This document shows, piece by piece, positions 1 to 5,458 of a stretch of 5,458 nt of DNA; position 1 is the first letter of the stretch; each line of letters opens with the position of its first letter. This stretch comes from B21-G16 sp003644825 [NCBI: Candidatus Zhuqueibacterota bacterium] (GTDB lineage: Bacteria > SM23-31 > B21-G16). The position numbers were made by a program, and so were the translations under genes. The stretch lies in NCBI GenBank assembly GCA_003644825.1, contig QNDJ01000146.1, positions 1 through 5,458 of the forward strand, read 5' to 3'. The notes below the pieces were generated by a model, which was given only the letters and a program-made list of their open reading frames with translations, made no database searches and was not told where the DNA came from.

Positions 1-934
1 AATAAGTCTTTGCTTCTTTCATTAACTTTAATCCCATACGATATTTTTTCTTGTTTACATTATTACCTTCTCCTTTGATTTTTTCAGCTAAATTCCCGTA
101 TCTTTTCCTGATTCTTTTAAATTCAGCCCTAAGAAATTTTTCAGGGTCAAGCGTGAAATTAATCAATCTTAATTCATTTTTAATTCTGTTTAATATATTA
201 TAGGCAACAAAATAATTTTCATTTTCAAGTGCTCTGGATAAAAGTTCTCTTTCCTTTACTAATCTGTCATAAATTTTCTGGGCTTTTTCATTATCAGTTA
301 CTTTTGTTTTATACTGGTCGAGCAAACCATCTATACGTGGCAATGCATCCTGTAGAAACTTTTTTATTTTTTCCACTCTTTCAGCCGTAATTTCACAATT
401 TTCTCCTTCAGCAGTTTTAATAGCCCTGGTTATAGCTTTTTGAACTCCATTTAAAATAGCCATTGCTTTCCTGTAGTTTTTCACCTGTACTTCATTTTTC
501 GCTTTTTCAAGTTCCTCTTTTGCTTTCAATAAATAAGTTTCAGCCTCTTCATTACCTGCGACCTTCTCTTCTGCTAAAGCAATTAAATTCTCAATTTTTT
601 CTATTCTTTGCGTCAGAACTTTTTCAGGTTCTATTTTAAACAACAATCTTTCAAGCTCAGTTTTTACCCTTTTCAACAACCGAAAAGCACTCCTGTAATC
701 TTTTACCTCAATCCTTTCATCAATTTTCTTAAGTTGATTTTCTATTCTTTCAAGGGCTTTTTCTTCAGGAGAACCAGCTTCAACTTTACTCTTCATTTCT
801 GTGTAAATCTTTTCTATTTCTTCTCTTGCTTTAACAAGTCTATCAGGAACCTGGGCATACAACAAAATTGAAAACATAAGAACCAGTATAACTGAAATAA
901 AAAATATCCTTATACAAGATTTTTTTAATTTCAT
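1..934 (-). CDS. Secreted helical-repeat (coiled-coil-like) protein, unknown function, 3' part missing
   Basis: Reading leftward from the ATG at 934, the frame stays open for 311 codons to the window edge, so the C-terminus lies outside. The start is supported by a perfect AGGAGG at 943-948, 8 bases upstream. Residues 1-28 form a classic signal peptide: a basic n-region (MKLKK), a hydrophobic core at about 10-26, and probable cleavage near LLYAQ (27/28). The only early Cys (C7) lies in the n-region, so this is not a lipoprotein signal. The rest is Lys/Glu-rich, poor in Gly, Pro and aromatics, and reads as long amphipathic helices. A degenerate motif (charged residues, Tyr, then a helix of the form A-x-x-x-L-x-x-x) recurs around Tyr80, Tyr154, Tyr241 and Tyr298. 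Arginine is coded almost only by AGA/AGG. No enzyme or binding domain is recognised. A periplasmic or surface structural or adaptor role is a guess from composition. It is divergent from the DUF5916 gene at 1113, and a functional link is unproven. That it is a real gene is well supported. Confidence 0.92.
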   Translation of the reverse strand, partial: MKLKKSCIRIFFISVILVLMFSILLYAQVPDRLVKAREEIEKIYTEMKSKVEAGSPEEKALERIENQLKKIDERIEVKDYRSAFRLLKRVKTELERLLFKIEPEKVLTQRIEKIENLIALAEEKVAGNEEAETYLLKAKEELEKAKNEVQVKNYRKAMAILNGVQKAITRAIKTAEGENCEITAERVEKIKKFLQDALPRIDGLLDQYKTKVTDNEKAQKIYDRLVKERELLSRALENENYFVAYNILNRIKNELRLINFTLDPEKFLRAEFKRIRKRYGNLAEKIKGEGNNVNKKKYRMGLKLMKEAKTY

Positions 935-942
935 ATTCTATT

Positions 943-948
943 CCTCCT
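943..948 (-). promoter_or_regulatory. Shine-Dalgarno site of the helical-repeat gene
   Basis: The minus strand reads AGGAGG here, a perfect anti-16S match, 8 bases before the ATG at 934. It fixes the start of the leftward gene and shows that this organism uses canonical ribosome binding sites at least sometimes. Confidence 0.85.
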
Positions 949-968
949 GTAAAAGATTCAATACAACA

Positions 969-997
969 ATTATAAAACTCTTAATACTACATATTAA
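969..997 (-). promoter_or_regulatory. Candidate sigma-70-type promoter for the leftward gene
   Basis: On the minus strand, TTAATA (992-997, 4 of 6 matches to TTGACA) is followed after exactly 17 bases by a perfect TATAAT (969-974). Transcription would begin near 962 and give a leader of roughly 28 bases that contains the AGGAGG site. The region is very A+T-rich, so chance matches are likely. The support is the spacing and the position rather than the hexamers alone. Confidence 0.4.
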
Positions 998-1034
998 ATA
1001 CAAATAAAATTCTTAATAGTTCAAAAAAATATAT

Positions 1035-1063
1035 GTAACATTAAAATTCAATTCTCGTATAAT
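1035..1063 (+). promoter_or_regulatory. Candidate sigma-70-type promoter for the first DUF5916 gene
   Basis: GTAACA (1035-1040, 4 of 6 matches to TTGACA) lies exactly 17 bases before a perfect TATAAT (1058-1063). The predicted start is near 1070, giving a leader of about 43 bases before the ATG at 1113. It lies back to back with the leftward candidate promoter, with about 37 bases between the two -35 elements. A 6-base inverted repeat, TAGTTC (1017-1022) and GAACTA (1071-1076), flanks the promoter and could be an operator, but it is short enough to be chance. Confidence 0.42.
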
Positions 1064-1100
1064 CAATTTAGAACTAAAAACTATCGAGCCTAACACTGAA

Positions 1101-1107
1101 AGGGGGG
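1101..1107 (+). promoter_or_regulatory. G-run Shine-Dalgarno site of the first DUF5916 gene
   Basis: AGGGGGG ends 5 bases before the ATG at 1113. It can pair with the 3' end of 16S rRNA in the manner of AGGAGG/GGGGG variants and decides the start. A run of six G is conspicuous in such A+T-rich surroundings. Confidence 0.7.
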
Positions 1108-1112
1108 CTAAA

Positions 1113-3299
1113 ATGAGAAAGGTAATTCTTACAATTATTGTAATGTTATTTTCTATTGTTTTATATCCATATTTAATATTTTCTCAGGAAGTTATCATAC
1201 CCTATAAAACAGATAATCCTCCAGTAATAGATGGAAAACTGGATGACTCTGTCTGGAGATTTGCTCCCAAAATTACAGGATTCAAAACTTACCAACCGGA
1301 CTATGGGCACATCCCTTCAGAAAAAACAGAAGCATATATCGCTTACGACAATCAGAACCTCTATTTTGCAGTTAGATGTTATGATAGTGAACCAGACAAA
1401 ATTAAAGCCTCGGTAACAAAAAGGGATAATATTTTCAATGAAGACAACGCTATTTTTATACTGGACACTTTTGGGGACAACCAATCTGCCTATGGTTTTT
1501 TCTTAAATCCACTTGGAATTCAGGGCGATGGCATAATCAATTCTATGGGAAATGGAGATATGAGTATCGATTTAGTATGGTATAGTAAGGGCACAATTGA
1601 TAAAAAGGGATACACTGTGGAAGCAAGAATACCATTTAAAAGCATCAGGTTTCCAAACAAAAAAGAGATAGAAATGGGATTTGCTTTTGCAAGAGATATA
1701 AATCGTAAGTCAGAACAGGTAAGCTATCCGGAAATAAATCCCAAAGGTGGCTCAATACTATCTCAACTGAAAAAAATGGTAATTACAGATATCAAGTATG
1801 AAAGAAGCATAGAATTTCTTCCAGCCTTTACACTGAACCAGAGCAGTTCAATTAATGAAGGCAGATTAATCTCTGATGGTAGAAACAACAACATCAGCAT
1901 GACAACAAAATTCGGTATAACATCTGGTTTAACCCTTGATGCTACATATAATCCGGATTTCAGTCAGGTAGAAGCTGATGCCGGTCAGATAGATGTTAAC
2001 CTCAGGTATGCTCTTTATTATCCCGAAAAAAGACCATTTTTTCTCGAAGGTAAAGAATACTTTGAGTTTGCAGGAAATACAGAAGATGCACCTCTGGGTT
2101 CAATAGTACATACAAGAAATATAATTGACCCTATATTAGGGCTTAAAATTACCGGTAAGATTAGCAAAAAAAATAGAATCTCTTCAATCATCGCTTCAGA
2201 CGAATCTCCTGCAAAAGAAAAAGACAGTGATGGAAATCTGTTACATCCCGGCAAAAAAGCTATGTTTTCTATTTTCAGGCATAAATACACATTAAAGGAC
2301 GATGGATATATAGGAACCATTTATACAGGAAGGGATTTTAACAATGGCTATAACAGGGTTCTGGGTTCAGATGGAAGAATCAGGATAAATCCATACAATG
2401 TTTTTGAGTATCATCTGTTAAAATCCTATACCAGAGAGAGTGATTCAAATAATATAACACCCGGACATGCACTTGGCATCCGCTACAGCTATTATTCCAG
2501 ACGATACATTTTTGACATTGGTTATCAGGATATTTCAAAAAATTTTCACACCGATACAGGATACATTACAAGAAAAGGAATTGGCAGGCTGGCAGCAATG
2601 GGAATCGTTGCTTTTTACCCAAAATCAAGCATCTTTCAGAAAATTGACCCGTTTTACTGGAGTTATCATATAAAAGATAAATTCAGTGGACTGTTTGAAA
2701 CATTTAATCTTTTCTGCTTAAGATTATGGATGCCAAGGCAAACAATGATCCGTTTTGAATATATCATAGCTAATGAAGTTTATAAAGCTCAAAAGTTCAA
2801 TACAGGTGGATATGGATTCAGGTTTAACAGTCAATTAAACAAAAAATTCTTTGTATTTTTTATGTTCAGAAATGGAAAACGAATATTCTATGATCCTGAT
2901 AACCCTTATCAGGGTAAAGGAAAAACAATATCAACAAGTTTATCTTACCAGCCCTCTGAAAAACTCAGGTCAAGCTTGAGTTTAACATATTCAGATTTTT
3001 ACAAAAACTCTAATTCCGAAAAAATATATGATTACACAATTATAAGAAGCAGAACCACTTTCCAGATGAATAAATATCTTTTTTTCAGAGGTATTTTAGA
3101 ATATAACACATACAGAAAAAAAATGACATCTGATTTTCTTCTATCATTCACATATATTCCAGGTACTGTTTTCCATATTGGTTATGGCTCAATTTTTGAA
3201 AAAATTAAATGGAACGGCAAAAGCTATACCGACAGCAATGATTTTCTTACAACTAAAAAAGGCTTATTTTTTAAAGTATCTTATCTCTGGAGAATGTAA
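1113..3299 (+). CDS. CBM9-like / DUF5916 protein, predicted outer-membrane beta-barrel (paralogue 1)
   Basis: This is a complete 728-residue protein, within the usual size range for the family. Residues 1-25 are a signal peptide (MRK n-region, hydrophobic core, end at FSQ). Residues about 30-230 form a CBM9-like domain of DOMON-type beta-sandwich fold. Its marks are PVIDGKLDDSVW with Trp48, the NPLGIQ segment, VWYSKG with Trp156, and IPFKSIRF. From about 235 to the end is the DUF5916 domain, with the signature TYNPDFSQVEADAG at 278-291 followed by YPEKRPFFLEG at 303-313. The remainder is rich in short alternating hydrophobic/polar strands with many Tyr and Phe. The last strand, ending VSYLWRM, resembles the terminal strand of an outer-membrane barrel. 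Family members are often annotated as carbohydrate-binding or as putative membrane-associated hydrolases, but no catalytic motif is visible here and the true substrate is unknown. It has its own candidate promoter and Shine-Dalgarno site. A paralogue follows 243 bases downstream. Family assignment is strong; function is open. Confidence 0.96.
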   Translation: MRKVILTIIVMLFSIVLYPYLIFSQEVIIPYKTDNPPVIDGKLDDSVWRFAPKITGFKTYQPDYGHIPSEKTEAYIAYDNQNLYFAVRCYDSEPDKIKASVTKRDNIFNEDNAIFILDTFGDNQSAYGFFLNPLGIQGDGIINSMGNGDMSIDLVWYSKGTIDKKGYTVEARIPFKSIRFPNKKEIEMGFAFARDINRKSEQVSYPEINPKGGSILSQLKKMVITDIKYERSIEFLPAFTLNQSSSINEGRLISDGRNNNISMTTKFGITSGLTLDATYNPDFSQVEADAGQIDVNLRYALYYPEKRPFFLEGKEYFEFAGNTEDAPLGSIVHTRNIIDPILGLKITGKISKKNRISSIIASDESPAKEKDSDGNLLHPGKKAMFSIFRHKYTLKDDGYIGTIYTGRDFNNGYNRVLGSDGRIRINPYNVFEYHLLKSYTRESDSNNITPGHALGIRYSYYSRRYIFDIGYQDISKNFHTDTGYITRKGIGRLAAMGIVAFYPKSSIFQKIDPFYWSYHIKDKFSGLFETFNLFCLRLWMPRQTMIRFEYIIANEVYKAQKFNTGGYGFRFNSQLNKKFFVFFMFRNGKRIFYDPDNPYQGKGKTISTSLSYQPSEKLRSSLSLTYSDFYKNSNSEKIYDYTIIRSRTTFQMNKYLFFRGILEYNTYRKKMTSDFLLSFTYIPGTVFHIGYGSIFEKIKWNGKSYTDSNDFLTTKKGLFFKVSYLWRM

Positions 3300-3375
3300 A
3301 AAGAAAGAATATGTTTCAGCACAATCTTTATATTATATCAATATTAAGTGATAACTTAAAAGAAAAAGAAGGTAG

Positions 3376-3425
3376 AAATTCCTGAATACACCGCTACAGG
3401 CAATTTATAACTATTTTTCGTTTTT
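3376..3425 (+). terminator. Possible weak intrinsic terminator after paralogue 1
   Basis: AAATTCCTG (3376-3384) can pair with CAGG-C-AATTT (3397-3406), a 9-pair stem with one bulged C and a 12-base loop. A T-rich tract follows (3412-3425, five T, then CG, then five T). The stem has only three G-C pairs and the T tract starts several bases after the stem, so this is a weak terminator at best. If it is real, the two DUF5916 genes would be transcribed at least partly separately. Confidence 0.28.
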
Positions 3426-3491
3426 CCGGGATTAATTAAAAAATTGTTCTGTATAAATAAAATGTTGCTTAAAAATAAAAAATACATTAAA

Positions 3492-3523
3492 TTTACAAAC
3501 CAAAAATTAATACCATTTATAAT
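3492..3523 (+). promoter_or_regulatory. Tentative promoter elements before paralogue 2
   Basis: TTTACA (3492-3497, 5 of 6 matches to TTGACA) and a perfect TATAAT (3518-3523) stand upstream of the ATG at 3543. The 20-base spacing is too long for a normal promoter, and the implied leader of about 13 bases has no Shine-Dalgarno site. Another -10-like TATAAA lies at 3452-3457 without a convincing -35. The A+T-rich gap makes both weak. Beyond these and the hairpin at 3376-3406, nothing was recognised in the 243-base gap. Confidence 0.2.
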
Positions 3524-3542
3524 TAAATGTATCGAACAAAAT

Positions 3543-5458
3543 ATGATAAAATTTAAATCTATATTTATTATTCTTGTTATTATACCTCTTATTGTTTCTT
3601 CCATTACTTATTCACAGGATCCTTTAATACCTTTTCGGACTGGAAAAGCACCTGTAATAGATGGTAGACTTGATGATATGGTATGGAAAAGAGCTCCTTC
3701 AGTTACGGGATTTAAAACATGGACACCGGACTATGGTATTGATATGGCAGAAAAAACAATTGTATATTTAGCCTATGACAGTGAAAATATGTATTTCGCA
3801 TTCAGATGTTTTGATAGTCATCCAGATAAAATAAAAACCTCGATAACCAGCAGAGACAATATCCGTGCAGACGATTGGGTTTGCATAAATTTAGATTCCT
3901 TTTATGACCAGCAATCTCTATATGCATTTTACATAAACCCCCTGGGAATTCAAGCTGATAGCAGATATACAGGTGGTCATGAAGACCAGAGTATTGATTT
4001 TGTCTGGTATAGCAAAGGTAGAATAGACTCTAAAGGATACACAATCGAAATTAAAATCCCTTTTAAAAGTATTAGATTTGCCAATAAAAACCCTGTGAAA
4101 ATGGGTGTGATTTTTGAGAGAAGAATAAGTCGTAGATCCGAACAGGGAACCTACCCACCATTAAGCCCTGAACAGGCAGATGCATGGCTGGTTCAAACAA
4201 AACCTATGATATTTTATAATGTTAAACAATACAAACTTTTTGAACTACTTCCAGCATTTACTACTTCCGAAAAAAGCACCCAGAATCTGGGAAAATTAAT
4301 ATCAGAAGGGAGAAAAAGAGACATAAGTTTAACAACAAAATATGGAATCACTTCGGATTTAACACTTGATGCTACATATAACCCGGACTTCAGTCAGGTT
4401 GAAGCCGATGCTGGCCAGGTTGATGTGAACCTTCGATATGACCTTTTCTTCCCGGAAAAAAGACCTTTCTTCCTCGAAGGAAGAGAAAACTTTAAAATCG
4501 CAGGTATATCTATGGGTGACCCAATACAATCAATAGTTCACACAAGAATGATTGTAAACCCATTATTAGGAATAAAACTCTCTGGAAAAATTGGAAATAA
4601 AAACACTGTTGCTTCAATTAATGCGGTTGATGAACTATACAATAACAAAAATGAAAAATATGCTTACTTCTCAATATTCCGTTTTAAGAGAGCACTAACC
4701 AAAGATAGTTATATTGGTGGAATATATACAGGCAGAGACCTGAAAAATAGTTATAACAGGGTTGCTGGAATTGATGGAAGATTGAGAATAAACAAATCAA
4801 GCATATTCAGATATCATAGTATTGTTTCCCTCAATAAAGAAAATGAAAACGCTCCAAAAGCAGGTGGTCATGCTCTCAGTCTTAAATATGTTTATAATAC
4901 AAGAAGATTTTTTATTAATCTGGGTATTATTGATATATCAAGTAAATTTCATACTGAATCAGGATATATAACAAGAACTGGAATAAGTAGAGCAACGGCG
5001 TCTTTTAGCCCAAAATTTTATCCAGAATCAAAAGTTATTAAAAGAGTTACGCCAAGTATATTTATAGCTCAAACAAAAGACAAGTTGAGTAATCTTTACG
5101 AATATTTTAATACACTATTGTTAAGATTAACAATTATAAGAAGTTCAGATATTACATTAAGTTACAGCCACTCAAGTGAGATTTTTTTGTCCAAGAAATT
5201 TAATACAAGTGGGCTAAGAATTTCAGGCAACAGTCAATTTACTAAAAAAATATTTTTCAAAATTTCCTTTAGAAATGGAAAATCTATTAGATATTCAACC
5301 AATCCATATCAGGGCAGAGGAAACAGCGCTTTTGCAGCTTTAATTTATCAGCCGTCAGACAAATTAAATGCAAATGTAAGCTTTACATATTCAGATTTTT
5401 ACAGAGAAAGTGATTCAAAAAAGATTTATGACTATAAAATAATAAGACAAAAATTCAC
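3543..5458 (+). CDS. CBM9-like / DUF5916 protein, predicted outer-membrane beta-barrel (paralogue 2), 3' end missing
   Basis: The frame is open from the ATG at 3543 to the right edge (638 codons plus two bases). By alignment with the gene at 1113, about 80 residues and the stop are missing. There is no clear Shine-Dalgarno site. An in-frame ATG at 3462 would add 27 residues, but 3543 puts the signal peptide first (MIKFKS, hydrophobic core, end at YSQ at 25) and aligns residue for residue with paralogue 1. The CBM9-like domain (about 30-230) has PVIDGRLDDMVW with Trp48, NPLGIQ, VWYSKG with Trp155, and IPFKSIRF. The DUF5916 part begins near 235, with TYNPDFSQVEADAG at 278-291 and FPEKRPFFLEG at 303-313. 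Near the edge, YSDFYRESDSKKIYDY matches the C-terminal part of paralogue 1. The main differences are a loop after residue 135 and a barrel loop near 345-370 that is about nine residues shorter. The probable role is outer-membrane binding or transport, substrate unknown. No frameshift or internal stop is present. Confidence 0.95.
   Translation, partial: MIKFKSIFIILVIIPLIVSSITYSQDPLIPFRTGKAPVIDGRLDDMVWKRAPSVTGFKTWTPDYGIDMAEKTIVYLAYDSENMYFAFRCFDSHPDKIKTSITSRDNIRADDWVCINLDSFYDQQSLYAFYINPLGIQADSRYTGGHEDQSIDFVWYSKGRIDSKGYTIEIKIPFKSIRFANKNPVKMGVIFERRISRRSEQGTYPPLSPEQADAWLVQTKPMIFYNVKQYKLFELLPAFTTSEKSTQNLGKLISEGRKRDISLTTKYGITSDLTLDATYNPDFSQVEADAGQVDVNLRYDLFFPEKRPFFLEGRENFKIAGISMGDPIQSIVHTRMIVNPLLGIKLSGKIGNKNTVASINAVDELYNNKNEKYAYFSIFRFKRALTKDSYIGGIYTGRDLKNSYNRVAGIDGRLRINKSSIFRYHSIVSLNKENENAPKAGGHALSLKYVYNTRRFFINLGIIDISSKFHTESGYITRTGISRATASFSPKFYPESKVIKRVTPSIFIAQTKDKLSNLYEYFNTLLLRLTIIRSSDITLSYSHSSEIFLSKKFNTSGLRISGNSQFTKKIFFKISFRNGKSIRYSTNPYQGRGNSAFAALIYQPSDKLNANVSFTYSDFYRESDSKKIYDYKIIRQKF

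Noticed and set aside
608-871. Plus-strand open frame of 87 codons
   Set aside because: It lies entirely opposite the leftward helical-repeat gene; its product is Phe-rich, as expected from the antisense of Lys/Glu-rich codons, and it has no supporting features.
2018-2320. Minus-strand open frame of 100 codons inside paralogue 1
   Set aside because: It is antisense to a well-conserved part of the DUF5916 gene and has no ribosome binding site or recognisable protein; a shadow frame.
1113-3299. Assignment as an active glycoside hydrolase or xylanase because of the CBM9-like domain
   Set aside because: No catalytic domain or acid/base motif accompanies it; the remainder matches DUF5916, whose activity is not established.
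3344-3359. Perfect 6-base inverted repeat TTAAGT-GATA-ACTTAA
   Set aside because: The stem is nearly all A-T and is followed by A rather than T on the plus strand, so it does not make a terminator for the upstream gene; a possible operator but unsupported.
3311-3385. 24-codon plus-strand open frame just after paralogue 1
   Set aside because: Too short, with no convincing ribosome binding site or recognisable peptide; expected by chance.
3462-3542. 27-residue N-terminal extension of paralogue 2 from an upstream in-frame ATG
   Set aside because: It would bury the signal peptide behind a Lys/Asn-rich tail and break the exact residue register with paralogue 1; it has no Shine-Dalgarno site.
3356-3604. 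Minus-strand open frame of 82 codons across the gap and the start of paralogue 2
   Set aside because: Its 5' part is antisense to the signal peptide of paralogue 2, the product is an Ile/Phe/Asn-rich composition expected from A+T-rich DNA, and no family or start signal was seen.
1113-5458. SusC/SusD-like or TonB-dependent receptor pair
   Set aside because: No TonB box, plug-domain motif or lipoprotein lipobox was seen; the CBM9-like plus DUF5916 layout explains both proteins.

Overview
The window looks like ordinary chromosomal DNA from an A+T-rich (about one-third G+C by eye), Gram-negative (diderm) bacterium. It holds three protein-coding genes, two of them cut by the window edges. All three products start with a signal peptide, so this is an envelope or secretion locus. 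Arginine is written mostly as AGA/AGG and isoleucine often as ATA. Two of the three genes have good Shine-Dalgarno sites, and the divergent gap contains plausible -35/-10 promoters of the sigma-70 kind. That combination is not the usual Bacteroidota pattern, although DUF5916 proteins are common in Bacteroidota. The phylum cannot be fixed from this sequence; an FCB-group relative, an Acidobacteriota/Aminicenantes-type lineage or another candidate phylum would all fit.

Layout: 1-934 (minus strand, running off the left edge) encodes a secreted, almost wholly alpha-helical, Lys/Glu-rich protein of unknown function with degenerate helical repeats. 935-1112 is a divergent regulatory gap with a candidate promoter facing each way. 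1113-3299 (plus) is a complete 728-residue protein with an N-terminal CBM9-like domain and a DUF5916 domain, probably an outer-membrane beta-barrel. 3300-3542 is a 243-base gap with a possible weak terminator. 3543 to the right edge (plus) is the first 638 codons of a second CBM9-like/DUF5916 protein, a clear paralogue of the first. From the first gene's length, about 80 codons of it are missing.

The two DUF5916 genes are a tandem duplication. Their signal peptides have the same length, the invariant Trp48 falls at the same number, and the DUF5916 signature block starts at residue 277 in both. A 50-residue stretch around that block is identical at 41 positions, while much of the DNA difference there is synonymous. 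The divergence is concentrated in predicted loops of the N-terminal domain and of the barrel, which suggests related transport or binding proteins with different partners. Whether the divergent helical protein works with them is unknown. No mobile element, CRISPR array, tRNA or rRNA was seen.
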